The position numbers and the translations under genes were made by a program. A model generated the notes under the pieces. That model had not been told where the DNA came from. It was given only the letters and a program-made list of their open reading frames with translations, and searched no databases. DNA of 64,000 nucleotides from Cloacibacterium normanense (GTDB lineage: Bacteria; Bacteroidota; Bacteroidia; Flavobacteriales; Weeksellaceae). How positions within the stretch are numbered: position 1 is the stretch's first letter; each line of letters opens with the position of its first letter. Location: positions 2,356,001 to 2,420,000 of the forward strand of contig NZ_CP034157.1 in assembly GCF_003860565.1 (NCBI RefSeq). The letters run 5' to 3'. Positions 9,037-17,157 of the stretch are shown here, piece after piece.

Positions 9037-9447
9037 ATGTATCCAGCAGATTTAGTAATGCCAATGAAGGCAGAACTCACAGATAAAGGTTTCCAAGACC
9101 TTACCTCAGCAGAACAAGTAAATGATGCACTTAAACAACCGGGAACTACCCTAGTTATGGTAAATTCGGTTTGTGGTTGCGCAGCAGGAGCAGCAAGACC
9201 AGGCGTTATTTATTCTTTAACTGGTGATAAAAAACCAGACCATTTGACTACTGTTTTTGCAGGTTTTGACACAGAAGCGGTAGCAGAAGCTAGAAAACAT
9301 TTTGCACCATTCCCACCAAGTTCACCTTGTGTTGCGCTTTTCAAAGATGGCGAATTGGTTCACATGTTAGAAAGACACCACATCGAAGGAAATCCTGCAG
9401 GTGCTATTGCGGCGAATTTACAAGCAGCTTACGAAGAATTTTGCTAA
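9037..9447 (+). CDS. BrxA/BrxB family bacilliredoxin
   Basis: A 136-residue thioredoxin-fold protein of the YphP/YqiW (DUF1094) family. In Firmicutes these proteins remove bacillithiol from S-bacillithiolated proteins. The active site CGC is at residues 46-48 in VNSVCGCAAGAARPG, and FPPSSPCVALFKDGELVHMLERHHIEG is the usual C-terminal block. The length matches the family. Whether this organism makes bacillithiol cannot be seen here; some Bacteroidota do, so a bacillithiol-linked role is plausible but inferred. It is flanked by its own promoter and terminator and appears monocistronic. Confidence 0.93.
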   Translation: MYPADLVMPMKAELTDKGFQDLTSAEQVNDALKQPGTTLVMVNSVCGCAAGAARPGVIYSLTGDKKPDHLTTVFAGFDTEAVAEARKHFAPFPPSSPCVALFKDGELVHMLERHHIEGNPAGAIAANLQAAYEEFC

Positions 9448-9470
9448 AATTTTCTCTAAAATAATCCTCA

Positions 9471-9500
9471 ATCCGTTCTAAATTTTTAGAGCGGATTTTT
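9471..9500 (+). terminator. Terminator after the bacilliredoxin gene
   Basis: ATCCGTTCT pairs with AGAGCGGAT (one G-U pair) around an AT loop and is followed by T residues, 24 bases after the stop codon. Confidence 0.82.
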
Positions 9501-9536
9501 GTTGCATTCTAATTACAAAATTCTCAAAAAATTTAT

Positions 9537-9544
9537 TAAATTTG
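9537..9544 (+). promoter_or_regulatory. -7 promoter element of the GH3-family gene
   Basis: TAAATTTG fits TAnnTTTG and ends only 4 bases before the first ATG (9549). Transcription would start about at that ATG, implying either a leaderless mRNA or use of the in-frame ATG at 9573. Confidence 0.55.
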
Positions 9545-9548
9545 AGCA

Positions 9549-11066
9549 ATGGCAACAAAGGCTCTCTTCAATATGGCTGTAAATTGGTTTATTCGACAAA
9601 GAATAGACCAAATTCAGAATTTTATGAAACATCCTATTGAAACTCAAAACGGAGTTTTATTTTCTCAGCTTTTTCATGCAGAAGAAACAGAATACGGCAA
9701 AAAATTCGGTTTCAAAGACATTTCTTCTTACCGAGATTTTCAGCAACAAGTTCCTATCGTAAACTATGAAGAATTCGAGCCTTACATAGAAAAAGCAAGA
9801 CAAGGGCAAAAAGATATTTCTTGGCCAGGAGTTATTCGCCAATTTGCTAAATCTTCTGGAACGACCAATGCCAAAAGCAAATTCATCCCTATTTCAGACG
9901 AAAGTTTAGAAGAGTGTCATTACAAAGCAGGAAAGGATTTAATTTCTATTTATGCAAACAATCATCCTGATAATAAATTATTTCTTAATAAAAATTTAAG
10001 ATTAGGCGGAAGTGCAGAATTGTACGAAAGTTTCAATACTAAGTTCGGAGATTTATCTGCTATTTTGATAGAAAATCTTCCTTTTTGGGTAGAAATTACA
10101 ACGGTTCCCAGCAAAAAAACTTCCCTAATGTCAGAATGGGAAACCAAACTGAAAGCCATCGTTTCAGAAGTTAAAAACCAAGATGTAGGAAGTTTAACCG
10201 GCGTACCAAGTTGGATGATGGTTTTGCTTCAAAGAATTTTAACCGAAACAGGAAAAGGCAATATTTCTGAAATTTTCCCAAATTTAGAAGTGTTTTTCCA
10301 CGGTGGAATCAGTTTTAAACCGTACAGAGAACAGTATAAAAAAATCATCGGCAAAAACATTAATTACTACGAAATTTACAACGCTTCTGAAGGTTTCTTT
10401 GGAATTCAAGACAGAAGTGGTAGTGATGAAATGCTTCTGATGCTGGATTACGGAATTTTCTACGAATTTATTCCGATGGATAAATTTGACCGCAATAATC
10501 TTCAAGCGATTCCTTTGGAAGAAGTAGAACTCGGCAAAAATTATGCAGTGGTTATTTCTACCAATGGTGGACTTTGGCGTTATTTAATCGGTGATACCGT
10601 AAAATTTACATCTCTTTCTCCGCATCGAATTCAGATTTCTGGCAGAACCAAACATTACATCAATGCTTTTGGCGAAGAATTAATGATAGACAATGTAGAA
10701 ACTGCGCTTAAAAAAGCATGTGATGCCACAGAAGCTCACGTTTTAGATTATACAGGAGCGCCCGTTTTTATGAGCGAAGGAAAATCTGGAGCGCATGAAT
10801 GGTTGATTGAATTTGCCAAACATCCTAATAATTTTGAGGCGTTTTCTAAAATTTTTGATGATACTTTGAAATCTATCAATTCTGATTACGAAGCGAAACG
10901 TTACCTCAACATGACGCTGAATCCGCCAATTATTCACATGGCAAAAGAAAAACTTTTCTATCAATGGATGGAATCTAGAGGAAAACTGGGCGGACAAAAC
11001 AAAGTGCCACGATTGAGCAACGACAGAGAATACATTGATCCTCTTTTGGAGTTGAATAAAAACTAA
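9549..11066 (+). CDS. GH3-family acyl-adenylating enzyme
   Basis: A 505-residue member of the GH3 family, ANL-type enzymes best known in plants for joining amino acids to jasmonate, auxin and benzoates. The three nucleotide motifs are visible: SSGTTNAKSKFIPIS near residue 105, YNASEGFFGIQ near residue 280, and YLIGDTVKF near residue 345. A mobile C-terminal domain follows (SGRTKHYINAFGEELMIDN). Bacterial GH3 proteins occur widely in Bacteroidota, but their acyl and amine substrates are not established. The start could be ATG 9549 or ATG 9573; the promoter only 4 bases upstream makes 9573 a real alternative. It is followed after 10 bases by a small membrane-protein gene. Confidence 0.93.
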   Translation: MATKALFNMAVNWFIRQRIDQIQNFMKHPIETQNGVLFSQLFHAEETEYGKKFGFKDISSYRDFQQQVPIVNYEEFEPYIEKARQGQKDISWPGVIRQFAKSSGTTNAKSKFIPISDESLEECHYKAGKDLISIYANNHPDNKLFLNKNLRLGGSAELYESFNTKFGDLSAILIENLPFWVEITTVPSKKTSLMSEWETKLKAIVSEVKNQDVGSLTGVPSWMMVLLQRILTETGKGNISEIFPNLEVFFHGGISFKPYREQYKKIIGKNINYYEIYNASEGFFGIQDRSGSDEMLLMLDYGIFYEFIPMDKFDRNNLQAIPLEEVELGKNYAVVISTNGGLWRYLIGDTVKFTSLSPHRIQISGRTKHYINAFGEELMIDNVETALKKACDATEAHVLDYTGAPVFMSEGKSGAHEWLIEFAKHPNNFEAFSKIFDDTLKSINSDYEAKRYLNMTLNPPIIHMAKEKLFYQWMESRGKLGGQNKVPRLSNDREYIDPLLELNKN

Positions 11067-11076
11067 AAATATAACT

Positions 11077-11190
11077 ATGGAAATATCAGAATTTAGTTCT
11101 GGTTTGTTCTTAACACAAACTTTAATTTTTGTTTTAATTGCCTTTTTAATTTTTCTTGCTTTCAAAATTTATAAAAAATATAATCAATAA
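11077..11190 (+). CDS. 37-residue single-span membrane microprotein
   Basis: A short reading frame begins with ATG 10 bases after the GH3 stop. The product starts MEISEFSSGLF, has one strongly hydrophobic segment of about 18 residues (TLIFVLIAFLIFLAF) and ends with the basic tail KIYKKYNQ. The charge pattern predicts the N-terminus outside and the C-terminus in the cytoplasm. No family is recognised. Close spacing and lack of a terminator between them suggest co-transcription with the GH3 gene. Coding is supported by the coherent amphipathic design, not by homology. Confidence 0.6.
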   Translation: MEISEFSSGLFLTQTLIFVLIAFLIFLAFKIYKKYNQ

Positions 11191-11243
11191 TTTTTGGAAA
11201 GGAATGATTTTTGTTATTACTTTGTAATTACAAAATTTAGCTC

Positions 11244-11489
11244 ATGGAACTATCAATCATCAACATAGGAAATTCTAAAGGAATAAGACTTTCAAAAACT
11301 ATTCTAGAGAAATATAATATTCAAGATAAAATAGAACTCATTTTAGAAAAAGGCTTCATTGTTTTAAAACCTAAAGCAGAACCTAGGAAAAATTGGGAAA
11401 AAGCCTTCCAAGAAATGCACAAAAATGGCGATGACCAATTGCTTATTGATGATGTTTTTGACGATGAAAATTTTGAAGAATGGAACTAA
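11244..11489 (+). CDS. mazE: MazE-type antitoxin (AbrB/SpoVT-fold)
   Basis: An 81-residue protein with an N-terminal swapped-hairpin AbrB-type DNA-binding domain (LSIINIGNSKGIRLSKTILEKYNI). The acidic C-terminus (DDQLLIDDVFDDENFEEWN) is typical of the part that wraps around and blocks the toxin. The gene overlaps the mazF frame by 10 bases, a classic antitoxin-first, coupled arrangement. The pair probably represses its own promoter. A near-consensus TTACTTTG lies about 20 bases upstream. Confidence 0.9.
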   Translation: MELSIINIGNSKGIRLSKTILEKYNIQDKIELILEKGFIVLKPKAEPRKNWEKAFQEMHKNGDDQLLIDDVFDDENFEEWN

Positions 11490-11803
11490 ATCAATACGAA
11501 ATTGTTTTGGTAAATCTAGATCCTACAATCGGAAGCGAGATTAAAAAAACCAGACCTTGCCTTATCATTTCACCCAACGAAATGAATAAATTTCTCCAAA
11601 CTTTAATTATTGCACCAATAACAAGTACATCTAAAGCTTATCCTACAAGAATTGAAATAAAAGGAAAAGAAACAAAAGGTTGGGTAGTGATAGACCAAAT
11701 AAGAACTGTCGATAAGAGAAGAATTACCAAAATTTTTGGTAAAATTTCTGAAAATGAAATTTTAAAAATAAAGGAGGTTATAAAAGAAACTTTCGTAGAT
11801 TAA
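11480..11803 (+). CDS. mazF: MazF/PemK-type endoribonuclease toxin
   Basis: A 107-residue PemK/MazF-fold protein, expected to cut mRNA at short sequence motifs when free of its antitoxin. Family motifs are YEIVLVNLDPTIGSEIKKTRPCLIISPN, the catalytic KTRP region, LIIAPITS, and WVVIDQIRTVDKRRI containing the conserved Asp-Gln. It begins inside the last codons of the antitoxin gene and ends directly at a terminator, so the pair forms a compact two-gene unit. The cleavage sequence cannot be predicted. Confidence 0.93.
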   Translation: MELNQYEIVLVNLDPTIGSEIKKTRPCLIISPNEMNKFLQTLIIAPITSTSKAYPTRIEIKGKETKGWVVIDQIRTVDKRRITKIFGKISENEILKIKEVIKETFVD

Positions 11804-11836
11804 AACCGTTCAATTTCTTGAGCGGTTTATTTTTTC
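11803..11836 (+). terminator. Terminator of the mazEF unit
   Basis: AAACCGTTCAA pairs with TTGAGCGGTTT (one G-U pair) and is followed by A and six T. The hairpin begins in the mazF stop codon. Confidence 0.87.
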
Positions 11837-11883
11837 TATGCTTTTCTTAACATAAATCAATGACAAAACCGCTCATCATAACT

Positions 11884-11891
11884 TATCTTTG
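11884..11891 (+). promoter_or_regulatory. -7 promoter element of the nitroreductase gene
   Basis: TATCTTTG matches TAnnTTTG, 17 bases before the ATG. No convincing TTTG is seen at the -33 position. Confidence 0.55.
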
Positions 11892-11908
11892 TAAAATTTT
11901 TTTTTAAA

Positions 11909-12541
11909 ATGGAATTATTAGATAAATTAAAGTGGAGATACGCTGCAAAAGCGATGAACGGAGAAAAAGTAAGCGATGAAAAACTTGAAAGAATTTTAGA
12001 AGCAGCACGTCTTGCTCCTACTTCTAGCGGTTTACAGCCTTTCGAAATTTTCGTGGTGTCTAATCAAGAGGTTAAAAATCAATTGAAAGAAGCAGCAAGT
12101 AATCAACCGCAAGTTGCAGATGCTTCTCATGTTTTGGTTTTCGCAGCTTGGGATACTTACACTGCAGAAAGAATCAACTATATGTTTGATTTAACGAACG
12201 AAGTAAGAGGTTTTACTAATGATGGTTGGGAAAACTACAGACAATTTTTATTGAACACTTATGTTCCTAAATCTGCTGAAGAAAACTTCGTACATACTGC
12301 AAAACAAGCGTACATTGCATTCGGTGCTGCAATTATTGCAGCTGCTTTCGAAGGTGTAGACGCTACTCCAATGGAAGGTTTCAGCCCAGAAAAAGTAGAC
12401 GAAATTCTTGGTTTAAGAGAAAAAGGATTAAGAAGTGTTTTACTTTTACCTCTTGGTTACAGAGACACTGAAAAAGACTGGTTAGAAAAACTTGAAAAAG
12501 TAAGAAAACCAAAAGATAAATTTATCACAGAAGTGAAATAA
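11909..12541 (+). CDS. NAD(P)H-dependent nitroreductase-family oxidoreductase
   Basis: A 210-residue flavoprotein of the nitroreductase family, of the NfsB/YdgI type. The FMN-binding N-terminal signature is clear: WRYAAKAMNGEKVSDEKLERILEAARLAPTSSGLQPFEIFVV. Further features are HVLVFAAWDTY, QAYIAFGAAIIAAAFEGVDATPMEGF and the C-terminal LLPLGYRDTEKDWLEKLEKVRKP. These enzymes form cytosolic dimers and reduce nitroaromatics, quinones or related substrates; the natural substrate is unknown. It is monocistronic and convergent with the haem operon, sharing a bidirectional terminator. Confidence 0.92.
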   Translation: MELLDKLKWRYAAKAMNGEKVSDEKLERILEAARLAPTSSGLQPFEIFVVSNQEVKNQLKEAASNQPQVADASHVLVFAAWDTYTAERINYMFDLTNEVRGFTNDGWENYRQFLLNTYVPKSAEENFVHTAKQAYIAFGAAIIAAAFEGVDATPMEGFSPEKVDEILGLREKGLRSVLLLPLGYRDTEKDWLEKLEKVRKPKDKFITEVK

Positions 12542-12544
12542 TAC

Positions 12545-12574
12545 AAAAATCCTCAGAAAATTCTGAGGATTTTT
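12545..12574. terminator. Bidirectional terminator between the nitroreductase gene and hemE
   Basis: AAAAATCCTCAGAA-aa-TTCTGAGGATTTTT is perfectly symmetric, with A and T runs on the outer sides. It can end transcripts from both strands and sits between two convergent stop codons. Confidence 0.9.
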
Positions 12575-12595
12575 AATTTATATAAAGATGGGTTT

Positions 12596-13621
12596 TTAAC
12601 CCTTCCATTCTACCACTGCTCTAATAAAAGCTTCGGCGTTTTCTAAAGGAATGTTTGGCAAAATTCCGTGACCTAGATTAGCAATGTATTTGTCTTTGCC
12701 AAATCTATCAATCATTTCATGAACCATTTTTCTAATGACTTCTGGCGAAGAATGTAATCTTGCAGGATCAAAATTCCCTTGAAGGGTTATAGAATTATTG
12801 GTAAATTTTCTTGCCAATTCTGGTGTAATCGTCCAATCTACACCAAGAGCAGAAACTTTAGATTTAGTCATTTCTTCTAAAGCATACCAACAACCTTTCG
12901 CAAAAACTACAACGTGAGCTTCTGGAGCTAAAGCTTCTACAATTTGATTGATATATTTCCAAGAAAACTCTTGATAATCTTCAGGAGAAAGCATTCCGCC
13001 CCAAGAATCAAAAATCTGTACCGCAGAAACTCCGCTTTGTACTTTTCTCTTTAAATAAGCGATGGTTACATCTGTAATTTTTTGTAAAAGCAAATGCGCT
13101 GCTTCTGGTTGAGTAAAGCAAAACGACTTCGCAATATCAAAAGATTTAGAACCTTTTCCTTCTACTGCATAACAAAGAAGTGTCCAAGGTGAACCAGCAA
13201 AACCAATCAAAGGAATTTCGTTTTCTAATTTCTGTAAAGTGATGTCAATTGCATCATAAACATATTTCAGATTTTCTTCTGCTCCTTCTACTTGAAGATT
13301 TTGTACTTGTTCTAAGCTTCTAATTGGTGTATCTAGCCATGGTCCAACTGATTCTTTCATTTTGAAATCAATTCCCATCGCTTGTGGAACTACCAAAATA
13401 TCAGAAAATAAAATCGCTGCATCTAGCGGAAATCTTCTAATCGGTTGAACAGTAATTTCTGCTGCCAATTCTGGAGTTTGACAACGCGTGAAGAAATCAT
13501 ATTGGTCACGAAGTGCAATGAATTCTGGCAAATATCTTCCTGCTTGTCTCATCATCCAAACCGGTGGTCTTTCTACAGTTTCGCCTCGTAATGCTCTTAA
13601 ATATAGGTCGTTTTTTATCAT
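12596..13621 (-). CDS. hemE: Uroporphyrinogen decarboxylase
   Basis: Cytosolic enzyme that decarboxylates uroporphyrinogen III to coproporphyrinogen III; 341 residues from the chosen start. Signatures include [25 protein letters not shown] near the N-terminus, [44 protein letters not shown] and GNFDPARL. A frame extension to 13642 adds seven residues (MRSKIIK) that reach into the upstream inverted repeat; [11 protein letters not shown] at 13621 is the better start. It is the last gene of hemA-hemC-hemD-hemE, separated from hemD by a 127-base inverted-repeat element. Confidence 0.97.
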   Translation of the reverse strand: MIKNDLYLRALRGETVERPPVWMMRQAGRYLPEFIALRDQYDFFTRCQTPELAAEITVQPIRRFPLDAAILFSDILVVPQAMGIDFKMKESVGPWLDTPIRSLEQVQNLQVEGAEENLKYVYDAIDITLQKLENEIPLIGFAGSPWTLLCYAVEGKGSKSFDIAKSFCFTQPEAAHLLLQKITDVTIAYLKRKVQSGVSAVQIFDSWGGMLSPEDYQEFSWKYINQIVEALAPEAHVVVFAKGCWYALEEMTKSKVSALGVDWTITPELARKFTNNSITLQGNFDPARLHSSPEVIRKMVHEMIDRFGKDKYIANLGHGILPNIPLENAEAFIRAVVEWKG

Positions 13622-13636
13622 TTTTATTATTTTGCT

Positions 13637-13763
13637 TCTCACAGATTACACAGATTTTCACAGAAAATAAATTCAAGATTTCTATTTCTTAGTCTTTAAC
13701 TGATTTAATTTCAATCAATGAAAGAATTAAATTTTAAATTAAAAATCTGTGCTATCTGTGAGA
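13637..13763. repeat. 127-base inverted-repeat element between hemD and hemE
   Basis: The outer 22-base arms are TCTCACAGATTACACAG+ATTTT at 13637-13658 and its complement at 13742-13763, differing at two positions. The interior is AT-rich. The right arm encodes the final Ser-His-Arg and stop of hemD, and the left arm ends 16 bases before the hemE ATG. The operon mRNA would therefore carry a long stem between the two cistrons. Similar ACAGATTACACAG repeats are, from memory, dispersed in other Flavobacteriia. Confidence 0.75.
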
Positions 13764-14423
13764 CATTATTATTTTAATTAAATCTTCTAAATTGCTTTCT
13801 TTACTGGTAAAAATTTTATTTTGTGTAAATTTTCTCAGCTCCTTTTCTGTCGTTTGTCCGATAGAAAAGATTTTCAAATTTTCTAAGGAATTAAACTTCG
13901 CAAAACTACGAACTCCACTTGGACTAAAAAAAACTACAGCCTCATATTTTTCATGAATTTTTGGGTAGAGAATTTTAGTATGGTAAAGCACTACTTTTTT
14001 GTAAGAAATATTCTGCAGTGGTAATGCTTTATCTAAAATATCAAGCGCTAAATTTCCACAGAAGTGAATAAAATTTTCTTTTTGACTATGCTTGAGAATA
14101 AATTCAGACAAATCATTAAGATGTTTCTTCACTTTAAAGGTTCCAAAACCGTTATTTCTCAATTCTTTTTTGGTTTTAAGACCTACTGCGTAGATTTTAT
14201 TATAATGTACTTCTTGAAAGTTTTCATTCGGCTGAAAGCCATTTTCAAAGAAAGATTTTACAGCATTTACACTCGTGAAAATAAGTGAAGAATTCTTAAG
14301 TGGAAAAGGTTTGGTTTTAATTTTTTCAATCGCTATAAAATCCTTAAAATCACAAGAAAAACCGGTTTCTAATTTCTCTGAAACCTCATGTTCGATTCCG
14401 GTTTTGGTGAAAAGGATTTTCAT
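13752..14423 (-). CDS. hemD: Uroporphyrinogen-III synthase
   Basis: Cyclises hydroxymethylbilane to uroporphyrinogen III. The 223-residue length is usual. HemD proteins are poorly conserved, but LIFTSVNAVKSFFENGF, KIYAVGLKTKKELRNNGF, FIHFCGNLALDIL and VVFFSPSGVRSF...IFSIGQTTEKELRK are the expected alternating blocks of the two Rossmann-like lobes. It starts 7 bases after hemC. Its last three residues and stop codon lie in the arm of an inverted-repeat element, so the native C-terminus may once have been different. Confidence 0.93.
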   Translation of the reverse strand: MKILFTKTGIEHEVSEKLETGFSCDFKDFIAIEKIKTKPFPLKNSSLIFTSVNAVKSFFENGFQPNENFQEVHYNKIYAVGLKTKKELRNNGFGTFKVKKHLNDLSEFILKHSQKENFIHFCGNLALDILDKALPLQNISYKKVVLYHTKILYPKIHEKYEAVVFFSPSGVRSFAKFNSLENLKIFSIGQTTEKELRKFTQNKIFTSKESNLEDLIKIIMSHR

Positions 14424-14430
14424 GACGACT

Positions 14431-15339
14431 CTATTCCTTTATTTGTTTCTTAATTTCTTCCATCATTTCTTTTCCTCCGTTTTTTAGCACAAATTCTGCA
14501 AATTTTTTACCGTAATTTTCAGAATCATCATATTCAAATTCTTCAACTACATTTATCGTTTTACTTCCATCTAAAGAATTTAATCTTCCCGAAAATTTGA
14601 TTTTATTTTCTTCAAAAACTGCGATGGCTCCAATTGGCGCAGTACAGCCACCTTCTAAAGTTCTGAGGAAATTACGTTCTATTTCAACGCAAATTTGAGT
14701 GGTTTTATGATTGATTTTTTGCAAAATTGCTTTGGTTTCTACATCATCTACTCTACTGGAAATCGCTACAACTCCTTGACTAGGCGCAGAAATCATAAAA
14801 TCTAGCATTTCATATTCCAACTCCATTTCCATTCTTTTAATACCTGCCAAAGAAAAAAGCGTAGCATCAAAATCTCCTTCTTCTAATTTCTTTAGACGCG
14901 TCTGAACATTTCCTCTGATATCTGAAAACTGAGTGTTCGGGAATTTTTCTGACCAAAAAGCTCTTCTTCTCAAACTGCTGGTTGCGATTTTAAGTTCTGC
15001 TAAATCTTTATTTTTAGAAGAAGATTTTCTCACCAAAACATCTTGCGGAAAATCTCTTTCTAGAACGGCAGAAACTTCTATATTTTGAGGTAAAATGGTA
15101 GGAACATCTTTCAGAGAATGTACTGCAATATCTATTTCATTATTGAGTAAAGCGATGTCCAAATCTTTGGTAAAAACGCCCGTAATTCCTAGAGAATAAA
15201 GTGGTTGATTAAGATTTTTATCACCAGAAGAAAGCACAGGAACCAGCACTGTTTCGTAGCCTAAATTTTGTAATTTTTGTTCTACTTCTTTTGCTTGCCA
15301 CATTGCAAGAGGCGAATTTCTGGTACCTATTCTAATCAT
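14431..15339 (-). CDS. hemC: Hydroxymethylbilane synthase (porphobilinogen deaminase)
   Basis: Joins four porphobilinogens into hydroxymethylbilane using a covalently bound dipyrromethane cofactor. The 302-residue protein shows IRIGTRNSPLAMWQAKEVEQ at the N-terminus, VHSLKDVPTILP, TSSLRRRAFW with the substrate-binding arginines, DIRGNVQTRLKKLEEG, and LEGGCTAPIGAIA, whose Cys carries the cofactor. It is the second gene of the haem operon, 55 bases downstream of hemA. Confidence 0.97.
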   Translation of the reverse strand: MIRIGTRNSPLAMWQAKEVEQKLQNLGYETVLVPVLSSGDKNLNQPLYSLGITGVFTKDLDIALLNNEIDIAVHSLKDVPTILPQNIEVSAVLERDFPQDVLVRKSSSKNKDLAELKIATSSLRRRAFWSEKFPNTQFSDIRGNVQTRLKKLEEGDFDATLFSLAGIKRMEMELEYEMLDFMISAPSQGVVAISSRVDDVETKAILQKINHKTTQICVEIERNFLRTLEGGCTAPIGAIAVFEENKIKFSGRLNSLDGSKTINVVEEFEYDDSENYGKKFAEFVLKNGGKEMMEEIKKQIKE

Positions 15340-15394
15340 TATAAAAATTTATTTTCTTGAAAACTTCGTAAATCCTAAATCGTAAATTCTAAAA

Positions 15395-16672
15395 TTACTG
15401 ATGTTTTTTGTTGAACTCTTCTTTAGGTTGTTCTACCAAAATTTCGTTCATCAACTTAGTAACTTCTTCAGCACGAAGCGGATTTTCGATGATATATTTC
15501 GCAAATCTATTGGTGATTTTTTGAATCAATTTTTCGGTGAGTTCCATGTCTTCTATATCCACATATCTGTGTTTTCTGTGGAAATTATGCATTTCATGGT
15601 CTTCGATATGTTTCAGCGCAGCTTTGAACTGATGAATATTCGGTGCGAATTTTCTTTTTCTTTCCCAAGCCAAAAATTCTTTGGTCATTTCCTTGATGAT
15701 TTTCTCCGCTTTAGGAATTTCTTTCTTGCGTTGCTCGATGGTTTCTTGAATATGCTTAGACAATTCGTCTACGTCTACCAATTGCACCGCTTTACTTTCC
15801 GCTACTTTTTTATCTACATTATTTGGAATAGAAAGGTCTATCACCAATGTTTCTTTTCCATTTGGAAAATGTTTTTGGTGAATAATCGGATGAGAAGCGC
15901 CAGTTGCAACGATAAGAATATCTGTAGATTTCAGTTCTTCTTCAAAATTTTCAAAAGCAATTTGCGGAATACTATACTTTTCTGCAATTTTCTCAGCTTT
16001 TTCATAAGAACGGTTGGCGATTTTTACTTTTGGCTGATAAACATGTTTCACCAAATTTTCTACAGTATTTTGACCGATTTCGCCAGTTCCTAAAAGGAGA
16101 ATATTCTTTTCTGAAATCTGTTTTTGAGTTTTTAAGATATAATGAACCGCTGCATAAGAAACAGAAGCTGCTCCGTTTGAAAGTGCGGTTTCGTTTTTAA
16201 TTCTTTTAGAAATTTGAATCGCCGAATTGATGGCTCTCTCTAAGTAAGGATTGCTAAAACTTTTGTGTTTTTTGAATCGATGGTAAGCATTTTTTATCTG
16301 ACCAATAATTTCGAAGTCTCCTAAAATCTGACTTTCTAAGCCTGCAGAAACCCTGAATAGATGATAAAGCGCTTCTTCGTTTTTCATCACATTTACAAAC
16401 TGCATGAAATCCATCAAACTTACGTCTACACTCTTGCAATACATCTCTGCAATCGCAATATAATTATGAGAAGTAGTGTAGATTTCGGTTCTGTTACAAG
16501 TAGAAACTACAAATGCATCACCAAGTTTCTTTTCATGAATTTCTTTTACGAACTGTTTTACGTGTTCATCAAAAAACGCAAATTTACCTCTGATTTCGGC
16601 ATTGGCTTTTTCAAAACTAATGCTTAAAACAGTGAAGTTCTGTGTATTATATGTCTTCGCAAGAGAATTCAT
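15395..16672 (-). CDS. hemA: Glutamyl-tRNA reductase
   Basis: Reduces glutamyl-tRNA to glutamate-1-semialdehyde, the first committed step of C5-pathway tetrapyrrole synthesis. The protein has 425 residues. The catalytic Cys is in VVSTCNRTEIYT, LESQILGDFEIIGQIK follows, the NADPH Rossmann motif is LLLGTGEIGQNTVENL, and the C-terminal dimerisation helix is recognisable. The first 25 or so residues (MNSLAKTYNTQN) may be longer than in other bacteria. It heads the haem operon, with a -7 promoter element 11 bases upstream of the ATG. Confidence 0.96.
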   Translation of the reverse strand: MNSLAKTYNTQNFTVLSISFEKANAEIRGKFAFFDEHVKQFVKEIHEKKLGDAFVVSTCNRTEIYTTSHNYIAIAEMYCKSVDVSLMDFMQFVNVMKNEEALYHLFRVSAGLESQILGDFEIIGQIKNAYHRFKKHKSFSNPYLERAINSAIQISKRIKNETALSNGAASVSYAAVHYILKTQKQISEKNILLLGTGEIGQNTVENLVKHVYQPKVKIANRSYEKAEKIAEKYSIPQIAFENFEEELKSTDILIVATGASHPIIHQKHFPNGKETLVIDLSIPNNVDKKVAESKAVQLVDVDELSKHIQETIEQRKKEIPKAEKIIKEMTKEFLAWERKRKFAPNIHQFKAALKHIEDHEMHNFHRKHRYVDIEDMELTEKLIQKITNRFAKYIIENPLRAEEVTKLMNEILVEQPKEEFNKKHQ

Positions 16673-16682
16673 TTCAAGTTTG

Positions 16683-16690
16683 CAAATTTA
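16683..16690 (-). promoter_or_regulatory. -7 promoter element of the haem operon
   Basis: On the minus strand the sequence is TAAATTTG, a match to TAnnTTTG, 10 bases upstream of the hemA ATG. The leader would be only a few bases. No -33 match is seen. Confidence 0.55.
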
Positions 16691-16740
16691 ATCATTATTA
16701 TGATATAAAATTTCTAATTTTCATCATATTTTAATAGATG

Positions 16741-17157
16741 TTATGAATTGAAATATTTGGTCATTACATAATGAAACCCGATAGGTTTTATGTTAAACAA
16801 TTCACCTTCAATTTTATACCCTAATTTTTGGTAAAATTCCGCAGCTGTTTCTCTGGCATTCATCCAAATTTTTTGAATTTGTGCTTCTCTCAAAATTTCC
16901 TCAGCCATTTCTACCAATTTTTTCCCTATACCTTTTCCTTGATAATCTTCTGAAACTGCCATTCCTCTAATTTGAGCAATTTCTCCATTTTGCAAGACCG
17001 TGATAATCCCCACAATTCTATCTTCCACAAAATAACCTAGATGAAAAGTTTGGTCATCAAAATCACCATTAAATTCATGAGATTCTTGAGGAAGATTTTT
17101 TCTAAGGATTTCTCGTCTAAGAAGATAGGTCTCTTGTGGGCTAATTCTTTTAATCAT
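16741..17157 (-). CDS. GNAT-family N-acetyltransferase
   Basis: A 138-residue acetyltransferase of the GNAT fold. The acetyl-CoA motif is IRGMAVSEDYQGKGIGKKLVEMAEE, with the R/Q-x-x-G-x-G pyrophosphate loop in QGKGIG. KIWMNARETAAEFYQKLGYKIEGE is the C-terminal half. The N-terminal part (LRREILRKNLPQE and FHLGYFVEDRIVGI) resembles small stand-alone GNATs of the ElaA type. The substrate is unknown. It stands alone between hemA and the divergent mreB operon. Confidence 0.88.
   Translation of the reverse strand: MIKRISPQETYLLRREILRKNLPQESHEFNGDFDDQTFHLGYFVEDRIVGIITVLQNGEIAQIRGMAVSEDYQGKGIGKKLVEMAEEILREAQIQKIWMNARETAAEFYQKLGYKIEGELFNIKPIGFHYVMTKYFNS

Noticed and set aside
13636-13763. CRISPR-like repeats (ACAGATTACACAG and related)
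   Set aside because: Only two inverted arms exist, with no regular spacers or cas genes.
15401-16093. 230-residue open frame on the plus strand
   Set aside because: It is entirely antisense to hemA, which has all family motifs. Its Phe-rich product is the usual shadow of an AT-rich gene.
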